From PRO6 sp035565775 (lineage in GTDB: Bacteria; Pseudomonadota; Alphaproteobacteria; Rhizobiales; Xanthobacteraceae): 64,000 nucleotides of DNA. Where the stretch lies: NCBI GenBank assembly GCA_035565775.1, contig DATMRW010000027.1, forward strand, positions 298,720 through 362,719. Reading direction: 5' to 3'. The notes beneath the pieces were generated by a model. It was not told the DNA's origin, did no database searches, and worked only from the letters and a program-made list of their open reading frames with translations. Below, piece by piece: positions 26,160 to 34,690 of this stretch (positions are counted from its first letter, which is position 1; each line of letters starts with the position of its first letter). A program made the position numbers and the translations under genes.

Positions 26160-26435
26160 ATGAGAAAAGACATCAAGACGTCCTGTCAGAAACGCCTGAA
26201 ACGGATCGAGGGCCAGGTTCGCGGATTGGAGCGGATGGTCGAGGACGACCGTTATTGCATCGACATCGTCACCCAGATCTCGGCGGTGCGCGCGGCGCTG
26301 CGCCGGGTCGAGGAAGAAATTTTGAAGGACCACGTTGCCCATTGCGTCGAGCATGCGATCGTCGCCGGCGACAAGGCCGACCAGCGGCAGAAGATTGCCG
26401 AACTGATGGATGTGCTGGCGCGGGTGCAGCGCTAG
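26160..26435 (+). CDS. csoR: CsoR-family copper-responsive repressor
   Basis: 91-residue all-helical repressor. The Cu(I) ligand set is Cys33-His58-Cys62 (RYCID, KDHVAHC), the C-H-C pattern of CsoR rather than the His-rich patterns of RcnR or FrmR. The N-terminal KRLKRIEGQVRGLERM helix is the usual start of the family. ATG 26160 is chosen because it begins at the family N-terminus; the frame is open far upstream in a copA shadow. It should repress copA and itself from the dyad at 26134-26150 and let go when Cu(I) binds. Its stop codon overlaps the secA2 stop on the other strand by 3 bases. Confidence 0.93.
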   Translation: MRKDIKTSCQKRLKRIEGQVRGLERMVEDDRYCIDIVTQISAVRAALRRVEEEILKDHVAHCVEHAIVAGDKADQRQKIAELMDVLARVQR

Positions 26436-28939
26436 GCGAGGATCGGGTCCGCCGAGGAGGCGGCCCGCGACGGCGTTACGCCGACGCGCATCATGTGGGT
26501 TGCGACCTCGTGGTCGAATTCCCTCAGCATCAGCCTGAAGGCATCGAAGGCTTCGATCTTGAATTCGGGCAGCACGGCGCTGCGCGTCAGGCGCCGGTTG
26601 CCGACGACCTGTCGCAGGTGTTCCAGCCGCTCCAGCTGCTCGGACCAGAGCTGGTCGAGTACGGAGAGGAATATCCGGTTGAGCACGTGGTCCATCATCG
26701 CCGCGCCATAGGCTGAGACCTTTTTGGCAAGCCAGTCGTCCGCCGTCGCGACAATCAGTTCGCGCAGCCGGCCGCGCAGCACAGGGTCGTCGATGTGAAG
26801 CGTGTCGAAGGGAACGGCGAGGGTCAGGATCGCGCGCACCGCCCGGTCGAGGTCGGCAAGATTGGCCGGCGTGACCGTTTTGCGCGGAACGAAGCTCTCG
26901 ATCAGATCGTCGGTCACGTCGCGCAAAATCTGTTTGGCGCTGCTGAGCCGATCGACGCCGCGCAAAAACTCGTCGCGTTTGGCGTGGACCACCTGCCGCT
27001 GCGCGTGCACGATGTCGTCGAATTCGAGCACGGCCTTGCGGGCCTCGAAATCGCGTGCTTCCTTCATCGCCTGCGCCTTGTCGAGCGCCTTGCGCACCCA
27101 TGCCGGGGCATGTCCCTCTAGGTGTTGTGAGCCCGCAGTGCCAAACTGCCTGAACAGCGGATCTTCCAACGAGGAAAGAAACACCGTGCGGCCGGGATCG
27201 CCCTGGCGGCCGGCGCGCCCGCGCAGCTGATCGTCGAGGCGGCGGCTGGCATGCCGCTCCGTGCCGATCACTAAAAGTCCGCCTGCGGCCAACACGGTAT
27301 CCGCCTTTGTGCCGTCAACGCCGCCAAGGCGAATATCGGTGCCGCGCCCCGCCATCGCGGTAACGATGGTGACGGCGCCCGGCAACCCGGCCTGCGCGAT
27401 AATGCGCGCCTCAAGCGCGTGATGACGGGCATTGAGCAGCGCAAATGATTTTGTGTGCGGCTCTGCCTGCGGGGGGTGGGCGAGGCCGGGCTGCGCCAGT
27501 TTCCAGCCGCACTCGGCGAGCAGCGTCGCCAGCCATTCCGACCGCTCGATCGAGGCGGTCCCGACCAGCACCGGCTGGCCGCGGGCATGCGCCTCCTCGA
27601 TCAGGGCGACGATCGCCTGCCACTTGGCCTGCTCGGTGGCATGGATCTGATCGGCGTCGTCCTGCCGGATAAATGGCCGATGCGGCGGGATGGCAAGGAC
27701 GTCGCAGCCGTAGATCTGTTCGAACTCGCCCTGCGCGGCCCGCGCCGTGCCGGTCATTCCGGCCAGCTTGCGATAGAGCCGGAAGTAATTTTGGAAGGTG
27801 ATGGTGGCGAGCGTCCGGCTGTCCGGCTGGATCGCGAGGCTTTCCTTGGCCTCCAGCGCTTGATGGAGCCCATCGGCAAAACGGTGGCCGAACATCATCC
27901 GCCCGCTGACCGCCTCGACCAGCACGATCTCGCGATCATGCACGACGTAGTCGATGTCGCGCTTCAGGATAAGGCGCGCCCGCAGGGCCTCGTTGAGATG
28001 GTGGAGCAGCGCGACGTTGTCGATGTCGTGGAGCGACTGCGATTTCAGCAGCCCGCGGTTGCGCAGTTCGGCGGTCGCGCGCTCAATCCCGGAATCGGTG
28101 AGCGTGACGCGGCGGCTTTTGACCTCCGCCTCGAAATCAGACGGCCGGAGCAGGGCGGCGACCTGATCGACCGCGCCGTAGAAGCCGGAATGGTCGACAG
28201 GCTCGCCCGCGAGCGCCAGCGGCGTGCTGGCATCGTCGATCAATACCGAGTCCGCCTCGTCGACGATGACAAAAGCATGGCCGCGCTGGACCCGGTCGAC
28301 AAGGTCGTACCGCGTGTGGTCGCGCAAGTAGTCGAGGCCGAACTGACCTGCGGTGCCATAAGTGATGTCGCAGCCATAGGCCTTGCGGCGCGCATCGTCG
28401 TTGTCCTGCGTCGTGACGAGCCCAACGCTCAGGCCAAGGAGATGGTAGATCGGCGTCATCCACGTCGCGTCGCGCGTGGCGAGGTAGTCGTTCGCCGTGA
28501 CGATGTGGACGCCCTTGCCGGCAAGAGCATTGAGGGCAGCGGGTAGCGTCGCGGCAAGGGTCTTGCCCTCGCCGGTGTGCATCTCGGCGATCAGGCCGTG
28601 ATGAAGCGCAAGGCCGCCGAGCAACTGGCAGTCATACGGCGATTGCCCGATGGTGCGGCGCGCGGCTTCGCGAACCATGGCAAAAACCGGCGCGACAAAA
28701 TCATCAAGCGGCTGCCCGGCAAGGCAGGCGCGGCGGAAATCGTCCATGCGTTCGCGCAGAGCCGCATCACTGAGGCCTTGCAGCTCATTTGCAGCACCAT
28801 TGATGGCCGCGAGCTGGGGCCGGAATGCCGCGAGCTGCCGGTCGCCAGACGGCATAAAGAACTTGCGAAGCTGCGCGCGCAATCCGTGCAGCATCGATCT
28901 ACGCGCGGCCGGCCGCGGCCGAACGTCGTTCCCGGTCAT
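26432..28939 (-). CDS. secA2: SecA paralogue (SecA2-like), last gene of exbB-exbD-tonB operon
   Basis: 835-residue SecA ATPase, shorter than housekeeping SecA (~900-950), because it lacks the C-terminal linker and zinc-binding Cys motif and ends shortly after the helical scaffold. Walker A is MHTGEGKT (residues 120-127; housekeeping SecA has MRTGEGKT). Walker B is VDEADSVLIDDAS (226-238), followed by TAMAGRGTDIRLGG and QLRGRAGRQGDPG in the second motor domain. Its ATG overlaps the tonB stop codon (ATGA, 28936-28939), so it is translationally coupled to the TonB energy-transducing genes. SecA moves proteins through SecYEG; this copy may serve a subset of substrates linked to iron uptake. A role other than export cannot be excluded. 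Confidence 0.88.
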   Translation of the reverse strand: MTGNDVRPRPAARRSMLHGLRAQLRKFFMPSGDRQLAAFRPQLAAINGAANELQGLSDAALRERMDDFRRACLAGQPLDDFVAPVFAMVREAARRTIGQSPYDCQLLGGLALHHGLIAEMHTGEGKTLAATLPAALNALAGKGVHIVTANDYLATRDATWMTPIYHLLGLSVGLVTTQDNDDARRKAYGCDITYGTAGQFGLDYLRDHTRYDLVDRVQRGHAFVIVDEADSVLIDDASTPLALAGEPVDHSGFYGAVDQVAALLRPSDFEAEVKSRRVTLTDSGIERATAELRNRGLLKSQSLHDIDNVALLHHLNEALRARLILKRDIDYVVHDREIVLVEAVSGRMMFGHRFADGLHQALEAKESLAIQPDSRTLATITFQNYFRLYRKLAGMTGTARAAQGEFEQIYGCDVLAIPPHRPFIRQDDADQIHATEQAKWQAIVALIEEAHARGQPVLVGTASIERSEWLATLLAECGWKLAQPGLAHPPQAEPHTKSFALLNARHHALEARIIAQAGLPGAVTIVTAMAGRGTDIRLGGVDGTKADTVLAAGGLLVIGTERHASRRLDDQLRGRAGRQGDPGRTVFLSSLEDPLFRQFGTAGSQHLEGHAPAWVRKALDKAQAMKEARDFEARKAVLEFDDIVHAQRQVVHAKRDEFLRGVDRLSSAKQILRDVTDDLIESFVPRKTVTPANLADLDRAVRAILTLAVPFDTLHIDDPVLRGRLRELIVATADDWLAKKVSAYGAAMMDHVLNRIFLSVLDQLWSEQLERLEHLRQVVGNRRLTRSAVLPEFKIEAFDAFRLMLREFDHEVATHMMRVGVTPSRAASSADPILA

Positions 28940-29754
28940 TTCAGGTCGTAGCGGAACGGCACTGAGAAGGCGAACTGCGTTCCTGGCACGTCAGCCGGCG
29001 GGGGCGGCAGCGGCTGCGCGCGCTGCAGGAGTGCCAGCGTTTCCTGATCGAGGGCGGCCGAGCCGCTGCCCTGCACAAGCCTGCTTTCGATCACCCGGCC
29101 ATTGCGGTCCACGACGAAGGCGACCTTGGCAAGGCCCTGCTCGCGGCGTGCCTGGGCTGCGGCCGGATAGCGCTTGTTCTTCTGCAGATGGACGGCGAGC
29201 TTGCGCTTCCAGCTGATGATTGATGCCGAGCGCGCCGCCGACGAGGTCGGCGCGGTGGTGACCGAGGAGGACACGACCGGCGGCGCGGCGTTAGGGTTCT
29301 TCTCGGCCTTCTTCGGCTGCTCCTTCGGAGGCGGCGGCGGCGCGGTGTCGAGCGCGACATCGGGCTCAGGTGCGACCGGCAGCGGCGGCTCCGGGACCGG
29401 CTCCTTGGTCGGCGGCGTTTCCTTCGGCTCGATCTCGGTCTTCTGGATCGGCTCCGCCGGCGGCTCGGGGGTCGGTTCTTCCTCGGCCTTCTCCTCCGCC
29501 TTTTCCATCGGCGGCGGCGCGGCTTCGGTCTGGACCTGCTCTTCGCCCGGCGCAACGTCGCGCGGCGGTGCCGGCTCCGGCGAGGCCATGGAGAAATCAA
29601 CCTCGATGGCGTCGACCGTATCGAGAATGTCGCCTTCCTTCGGCTGCGCGATGATTGCAGCAGCGATGCCGCAATGCAGGGCGAAGATCGCAACGAAGCA
29701 GCTGCCCCAGCGGATCATTTCCTTGCGCGACAGTCCGAAGGCTGAGGCCGACAT
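28936..29754 (-). CDS. tonB: TonB energy-transducing protein
   Basis: 272-residue TonB. The start is ATG 29754, directly after the exbD stop codon; the open frame continues upstream into exbD. It has a single N-terminal membrane helix (residues ~16-36, with a His at 27), a long Pro/Glu/Lys-rich spacer that spans the periplasm (~50-165), and the C-terminal TonB domain (KRYPAAAQARREQGLAKVAFVVDRNGRV, then LDQETLALLQRAQPLPPPP). It carries energy from ExbB-ExbD to outer-membrane receptors such as the Fiu-like receptor encoded at 31478-33883. The secA2 gene begins within its stop codon. Confidence 0.93.
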   Translation of the reverse strand: MSASAFGLSRKEMIRWGSCFVAIFALHCGIAAAIIAQPKEGDILDTVDAIEVDFSMASPEPAPPRDVAPGEEQVQTEAAPPPMEKAEEKAEEEPTPEPPAEPIQKTEIEPKETPPTKEPVPEPPLPVAPEPDVALDTAPPPPPKEQPKKAEKNPNAAPPVVSSSVTTAPTSSAARSASIISWKRKLAVHLQKNKRYPAAAQARREQGLAKVAFVVDRNGRVIESRLVQGSGSAALDQETLALLQRAQPLPPPPADVPGTQFAFSVPFRYDLK

Positions 29755-29755
29755 C

Positions 29756-30181
29756 TTACTGCGCGGCTCCCTGTTCGAGCCCGACCAGCGCGAGCTTGAG
29801 ATAGCCGGCACCGCGCAGTTCGTTCATCAGCGCCATGACATCGCCATAGGGAATCGCCTTGTCGGCGCGCACGAAGACGCGCTTGTTGCGGTCGCCTTCG
29901 GCGGCATGATCGAGGCCGGAGCCGATCGCCCCGCGGCTGATCGGGGTCTCGCCGATCGCCAGGGTGCCGTCCTTCTTCAGGCTGACGAAGATCGGCTTGT
30001 CAGGGCGCGGCTGCGATTTGGCGGTCGAGGCCGGCAGGTCGACGGGAAGATCGACGGTCGCGAGCGGGGCGGCAATCATGAAGATTATCAGCAGCACTAG
30101 AATCACGTCGATGAACGGCGTCACGTTGATGTCGTGAACCGGGGCAAGATCGTCATCGCCGGAGCTGAGATGGGCTGCCAT
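29756..30181 (-). CDS. exbD: Biopolymer transport protein ExbD
   Basis: 141-residue protein with one membrane helix (residues ~24-44) and a periplasmic C-terminal domain. The functional Asp of the family is Asp25, in the INVTPFIDV motif. With ExbB it forms the proton channel that powers TonB. The gene lies 9 bases after exbB and 1 base before tonB in one operon on the minus strand. The function is well established for the family. Confidence 0.95.
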   Translation of the reverse strand: MAAHLSSGDDDLAPVHDINVTPFIDVILVLLIIFMIAAPLATVDLPVDLPASTAKSQPRPDKPIFVSLKKDGTLAIGETPISRGAIGSGLDHAAEGDRNKRVFVRADKAIPYGDVMALMNELRGAGYLKLALVGLEQGAAQ

Positions 30182-30190
30182 GTCGGTCCC

Positions 30191-31213
30191 TCACTCGGCC
30201 GCAGCGCGCTGGCCATAATTGCCAGCACGGTCGAGGTCGCGGCTGACCATGCGCAAAAGTTCCGCCGCGCCATCGCCGAGCAGGCCGCGATAGCCGGTGA
30301 TCGAGCGCGAGAACATGTTGAAGATGATCACCGCCGGGATGGCGGCGACGAGGCCGATCGCGGTGGCGAGCAAGGCCTCGGCGATGCCCGGCGCGACTAC
30401 GGCGAGATTCGTCGTCTGCGATTTCGAAATGCCGATGAACGAGTTCATGATGCCCCACACCGTGCCGAACAGGCCAACGAAGGGGGCGGTCGAGCCGATG
30501 GTGGCGAGGATGCCGGTGCCGCGCGTCATGCGGCGGCTCACCGCCGCCTCGATCCGGCTGAAGTGAGAGATCACGCGCTCCTTGACGCCATCGGGATTCA
30601 TCGCATCGTCCGAGCGGCGGATTTCTTCCGCTGCGGCCCGGCAGAGCAGCGCGACGTCGCCGCTCTCGTTGGCGAATTGCCTGTGCGCATCCGCGAGCGT
30701 GCGCATCTGGCCAAGAATCTCGATGTCGCGCCGCGTTTTGCGGCGTGCGCTGAACAGCTCGATGGATTTCGCCAGCCACACCGACCACGTCATGACCGAC
30801 GCGAAGGCAAGGCCGAGCATCACCGCTTTGACGATGATGTCCGCGGCCATGAACATGCCGAGCGCAGTGAGGTCTTGCGGCAGGCCGGCCTCGTTGTGAC
30901 TCGCCGTCCGCGTCGCGGCGGAATTGTCGGTGACGAAAGGCGTTTCGGTTTGGGTTTGAGCCGCGCTTGCCGGGACGGTCTGCGATGATTGCGCAGGCGA
31001 TGGAACCGGGGCTGCGGTGTCAGTGGCCTGCTGCTCTGCACTCGGTGCTTGAGCATAGGCGATCGGCACACCAGTCAAGAGCGGGACGACAAGCGCAATG
31101 CGAAGCGCGAGCAAAGCGGGAGAGTGGATTCGTCCGCGAGCTTTGGAGGTACAGGCCATTGAACCGAATGAGTTGCGGTGGAGAGCGGCCATGTGCGCCG
31201 AGCGCGTCAGCAT
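30191..31213 (-). CDS. exbB: ExbB proton-channel protein with N-terminal extension
   Basis: MotA/TolQ/ExbB-family membrane protein, up to 340 residues. The conserved core is at the C-terminal side: a helix near residues 130-150, ISHFSRIEAAVSRRMTRGTGILATIGSTAPFVGLFGTVWGIMNSF around 230-280 and the last helix near 285-310. Before the core lies a signal-peptide-like helix ending AYAQA and a Pro/Ala/Gln-rich periplasmic stretch, an extension seen in many proteobacterial TonB-associated ExbB proteins. The ATG at 31213 has GGAAGG ~12 bases upstream; ATG 31192 and 31159 are alternatives. It forms the proton channel with ExbD. Confidence 0.92.
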   Translation of the reverse strand: MLTRSAHMAALHRNSFGSMACTSKARGRIHSPALLALRIALVVPLLTGVPIAYAQAPSAEQQATDTAAPVPSPAQSSQTVPASAAQTQTETPFVTDNSAATRTASHNEAGLPQDLTALGMFMAADIIVKAVMLGLAFASVMTWSVWLAKSIELFSARRKTRRDIEILGQMRTLADAHRQFANESGDVALLCRAAAEEIRRSDDAMNPDGVKERVISHFSRIEAAVSRRMTRGTGILATIGSTAPFVGLFGTVWGIMNSFIGISKSQTTNLAVVAPGIAEALLATAIGLVAAIPAVIIFNMFSRSITGYRGLLGDGAAELLRMVSRDLDRAGNYGQRAAAE

Positions 31214-31290
31214 GCCGGTCGAACACCTTCCGACGTCATTTTGTAAGTGAGGTCGTAATCCTTTGAGCGCCCCAGATAAAGCGAGCGGGC

Positions 31291-31305
31291 TTAGAACTTT
31301 TATAA
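31291..31305. promoter_or_regulatory. Candidate iron-responsive operator between exbB and receptor gene
   Basis: TTAGAA-CTT-TTATAA is a 6-3-6 inverted repeat with one mismatch in the middle of the 264-base divergent region. AT-rich dyads of this shape resemble the sites of alphaproteobacterial iron regulators (Irr/Fur family), which are expected on both of these promoters. A TATAAA at 31364-31369 may be the -10 of the receptor gene. Confidence 0.4.
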
Positions 31306-31372
31306 ACTCGTGGCGGGAGACAGCGGAAATCGGCGCGTCGCCGGCCCCCTAAACTAGAAGCCCTATAAAAGA

Positions 31373-31392
31373 CCCGGCGTTCAATTGCCGGG
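31373..31392 (+). other. Hairpin in receptor gene 5' region
   Basis: CCCGGC / GCCGGG with an 8-base loop lies just after the TATAAA at 31364-31369 and 85 bases before the receptor ATG. If transcription starts near 31372, it would form the extreme 5' end of the mRNA and may protect it. Confidence 0.35.
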
Positions 31393-31477
31393 GCAAAAAT
31401 CAACATGATAGAGGGGCTGATCAGTTTGAAGCTCGCGAAACGCAACAGCGTCGCGGCAATCGCAGGATTTCGGGGCT

Positions 31478-33883
31478 ATGAAGAATCTCTCGCAGGGGCA
31501 GCCTTCGGGCGCACAGATCTACGCAACCACGGCCGCTCCCGAGGGTGGTGTTTCAAAGCTTGCCTGGGGACGCGCCTCGCTCGGCATAGCAGCCATGATG
31601 TTGCTGTCGGATTCCGCCGATGCGCAGACTGCGGGAACCACCGAAGATCTTCCGCAGGTTCGCGTCACCGCGCCCAAGCGCCAGGCCAAGCGGCAGCCGC
31701 GCACGCCTGCGCCCGCGGTTGCTGCGGCCGCGCCGGCTGATCCGAGCGACGCGACGTTCACGCCTGCGGTGGGCGACGGTTCTGGCATTGCCGGCTATCG
31801 CACCCCGACCGAAAGCGGCCTCTCGCGTTTCCCTGCGCCACTGCTCAACACGCCGCAGACAGTCAATGTCGTGCCGCAGCAACTCATGCAGGATCAGCGC
31901 ACGACGTCGGTGCAGGAGGCGCTGCGCAACGTTCCCGGCATCACCTTCACTGCGGGCGAGGGCGGCATCCAGGGCGATAACGTCACCATCCGCGGCTACT
32001 CGGCGCGCAACGACTTCTATCGCGACGGCATCCGCGATCCGGGTTGGTATGCGCGCGATGCGTTCGCGGTCGATCGCGTCGAAGTCTACAAGGGGCCATC
32101 GTCGTTCCTGTTCGGCCGCGGCTCCACCGGCGGTGCCATCAACGTCATCTCGAAGCTGCCGCAGGCGCGCGACTTCGTCACCGTCGAGGGCACCGGCGTA
32201 ACCGCCGCTGGCGGACGCGGCGTGCTCGACGCCAATAAAAATTTTGGCGACGTCGCTGCCCGCATCGTGCTTCTCGGCTATGAGACCGATATTGCCGGGC
32301 GCGATTTCGCTCACATCAAGCGGTTCGGTTTCGCGCCGTCGATCACCTATAAGATCGACAATCAGACAAAGAACACGCTGAGCTACGTCTATCAAAAGGA
32401 CGACAACATCGCCGACCGCGGCATTCCGCTGCTGCCGGGCTCCTATTTCGGCACCAGCTATCGCCAGCCGGCGCCAGTGCCGCGCAACACCTTCTACGGC
32501 TCGATGGTGCCGGGGCAGGAAGATGTCGAAAAGACCGAAGCGCATACGGTGACGAACAAGTTCGAGCACGAATTCGCGCCCGGCCTGACCTTCACCAATA
32601 CCACCGGCTACACCGATGTCAGTCGGTTCAACCGCACCCGTCCGGTGCAGATTACGGCGACGGGCGCGAATCTGTGGAATGCACCGGTTGGCGGCGTCGC
32701 TTACGGTCCGGGCAATCCGCTGCTTCCCGGCACGCCGCTATCGAACATCTGGGTCGCCAACACCAATCACTTCCAGAACCAGACCAACAACCAGCTCGTC
32801 ACCAACGTCAGCGACTTCAACGCCAAGTTCGCGACCGGCGGGCTGCAACACAACGTGCTGATCGGCATGGAGATCAGCAAGGAGTGGCGCGACAACTATC
32901 GCACCGTGTTCAACGATCCCTATCGCGTCAACATGGCCAATCCGGATCCCTATGCACTGGGCGCGCTGGCTCCGACCACGGCGGCAACCGAATCGTCGGC
33001 GCGGACCTTCGGCATCTATGCCCAGGATCAGCTCAAGATCACCGAATGGCTCGAACTGCTGGGCGGCGTGCGTTTCGACAAATTCACCGCCAACAGCAGG
33101 ACCTACACGCTGACGCGGGCGACGGGCGCGATCTCGTCGCCTGTCGATGTGAGCTCCGACAATAGCTTCGTCTCCTACCGCGCTGGCGTGGTGCTGCATC
33201 CGACACCGAATTCGAGTGTCTATTACATGCGCGGCACCTCGGCGAATCCGCCGGCGGAGTTCGTCTCCATCACAAATGGCCAGCAGGCGTTTCAGCCGGC
33301 GACATCAACGGTGGACGAGATCGGCGCCAAAGCCGACCTGCTGAACGGGAAGGTCAATGTCAATGCCGCGATCTTCCGGATCAGGAAAGAGAACGACATT
33401 GAAAACCGCGGAACCAATGCCGCGCCGGACTATGTCGCGGTGGGCACGACGCAGGTCGAGGGCTTCGAGGCCGGCATTTCCGGCCGCATCACCGATCAGT
33501 GGAGCGTCTATGCGGGCTACGCCTATCTCAAGTCGAAGGTGCTCGACTCGGCGATTGTCGCCAATATCGGCAACGAACTGGCAATGACGCCGCAGAACTC
33601 GTTCTCGCTGTTCACGACCTACGACATCACGCCGCGGTTCACGATCGGCGGCGGCGCTTTCTATGTCGACTCGCGCTGGACGAGCGCCACCAATGACGGG
33701 CGCATCCCGAGCTATTGGCGGTTCGATGCGATGGCCGCCTACAAGGTGACGAAGAACTTCACCATGCAGCTCAACGTCTACAACCTGACCAACGAATATT
33801 ATTACGACACGGTTGCGGGCGCGGGCTTCGCCGTGCCGGGCGCGGGCCGCTACTTCGCCATTTCGGGCCGGGCGACCTTCTAA
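31478..33883 (+). CDS. TonB-dependent siderophore receptor, Fiu/PiuA-like
   Basis: 801-residue outer-membrane receptor. A signal-like hydrophobic stretch ends at SADAQ (~residue 49), preceded by a long N-terminal leader. The plug domain follows (TPQTVNVVPQQLM near 124; ALRNVPGITF near 147; VTIRGYSARNDFYRDGIRD; VEVYKGPSSFLFGRGSTGGAINVISK near 205). The 22-strand barrel ends in Phe (SGRATF). The plug motifs are those of siderophore receptors, and the following PiuC-type hydroxylase gene is the usual partner of Fiu/PiuA catecholate receptors. The TonB-ExbBD energisers are divergent. The ligand is inferred. The start could be later than ATG 31478, since the signal peptide is internal. Confidence 0.92.
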   Translation: MKNLSQGQPSGAQIYATTAAPEGGVSKLAWGRASLGIAAMMLLSDSADAQTAGTTEDLPQVRVTAPKRQAKRQPRTPAPAVAAAAPADPSDATFTPAVGDGSGIAGYRTPTESGLSRFPAPLLNTPQTVNVVPQQLMQDQRTTSVQEALRNVPGITFTAGEGGIQGDNVTIRGYSARNDFYRDGIRDPGWYARDAFAVDRVEVYKGPSSFLFGRGSTGGAINVISKLPQARDFVTVEGTGVTAAGGRGVLDANKNFGDVAARIVLLGYETDIAGRDFAHIKRFGFAPSITYKIDNQTKNTLSYVYQKDDNIADRGIPLLPGSYFGTSYRQPAPVPRNTFYGSMVPGQEDVEKTEAHTVTNKFEHEFAPGLTFTNTTGYTDVSRFNRTRPVQITATGANLWNAPVGGVAYGPGNPLLPGTPLSNIWVANTNHFQNQTNNQLVTNVSDFNAKFATGGLQHNVLIGMEISKEWRDNYRTVFNDPYRVNMANPDPYALGALAPTTAATESSARTFGIYAQDQLKITEWLELLGGVRFDKFTANSRTYTLTRATGAISSPVDVSSDNSFVSYRAGVVLHPTPNSSVYYMRGTSANPPAEFVSITNGQQAFQPATSTVDEIGAKADLLNGKVNVNAAIFRIRKENDIENRGTNAAPDYVAVGTTQVEGFEAGISGRITDQWSVYAGYAYLKSKVLDSAIVANIGNELAMTPQNSFSLFTTYDITPRFTIGGGAFYVDSRWTSATNDGRIPSYWRFDAMAAYKVTKNFTMQLNVYNLTNEYYYDTVAGAGFAVPGAGRYFAISGRATF

Positions 33884-33892
33884 ATCTAGCAA

Positions 33893-33928
33893 GGGGCGAT
33901 GCAGCCATGCGCGGCATCGCCCTTTTTT
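33893..33928 (+). terminator. Rho-independent terminator after receptor gene
   Basis: Perfect 9-base stem GGGCGATGC (33894-33902) / GCATCGCCC (33914-33922) followed by six T. It lies 10 bases past the receptor stop codon and before the hydroxylase gene, so the hydroxylase needs read-through or its own promoter. Confidence 0.85.
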
Positions 33929-33996
33929 CATGTTCGGAAAGAAGTGGGGGCGGCGCGCGCAAATGCGGTGCCGATCCCCTCGGGATTGTCGGAAAA

Positions 33997-34683
33997 ATGT
34001 TGATTCATGTTCCTGAAGTTTTGACGCCGGATCAGGTGAAACGTTGCCGCGAGGTAATGGAGCGCGCCGCATGGATCGACGGGCGGGTGACGGCGGGGCA
34101 CCAGTCGGCGCAGGTAAAGCGCAATCTGCAGCTGCCCGAGAATTCGCCGGAGGCCCACGAGCTCGGCCAGATGGTGCTCGACGCGCTCGGCCGCAATGCG
34201 TTGTTCACCTCGGCGGTGCTGCCCAAGACGATCTTTCCGCCGCTGTTCAACCGCTATGACGCCGAGGGGCAGATGAATTTCGGCTCGCATGTCGACAACG
34301 CGATCCGCACCGTTCCCGGCACCTCGCAGCGCATCCGCACCGACGTCTCCACGACGCTGTTTCTGACCTCGCCGGACGAATACGACGGCGGCGAGCTGGT
34401 GATCGAGGACACCTACGGCACGCATTCGGTCAAGCTGCCGGCGGGCGACATGATCGTCTATCCCGCCACCAGCGTGCACCATGTCACGCCGGTGACGCGC
34501 GGCTCGCGCATCGCATCGTTCTTCTGGACCCAAAGCATGATCGGCGACGATGTGCGCCGGCGCCTGATGTTCGACCTCGACGTGTCGATCATCCAGCTCA
34601 ATGCGACCAATCCCGATCATCCGTCGGTGGTGTCGCTGACCTCGCTCTATCACAACCTGCTGCGGCAGTGGGCGGAAGTCTGA
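33997..34683 (+). CDS. piuC: PKHD-type Fe(II)/2-oxoglutarate-dependent hydroxylase (PiuC/YbiX-like)
   Basis: 228-residue cytoplasmic dioxygenase of the PKHD family. Iron ligands are His98, Asp100 and His161 (GSHVD, SVHHVTPV), and Arg171 is the likely 2-oxoglutarate contact. ATG 33997 is chosen because the family begins MLI-x-V at this point; the frame is open upstream without homology. It is the usual neighbour of Fiu/PiuA-type siderophore receptors (E. coli fiu-ybiX) and is linked to catecholate use, though the reaction is unsettled. It is convergent with apbE with a 7-base gap. Confidence 0.93.
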   Translation: MLIHVPEVLTPDQVKRCREVMERAAWIDGRVTAGHQSAQVKRNLQLPENSPEAHELGQMVLDALGRNALFTSAVLPKTIFPPLFNRYDAEGQMNFGSHVDNAIRTVPGTSQRIRTDVSTTLFLTSPDEYDGGELVIEDTYGTHSVKLPAGDMIVYPATSVHHVTPVTRGSRIASFFWTQSMIGDDVRRRLMFDLDVSIIQLNATNPDHPSVVSLTSLYHNLLRQWAEV

Positions 34684-34690
34684 AGTCCGC

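Noticed and set aside
26103..27101. Upstream in-frame extension of copA by 333 codons
   Set aside because: It would run antisense through csoR and overlap secA2; the family N-terminus, a ribosome-binding site and a regulator dyad all support the start at 26102.
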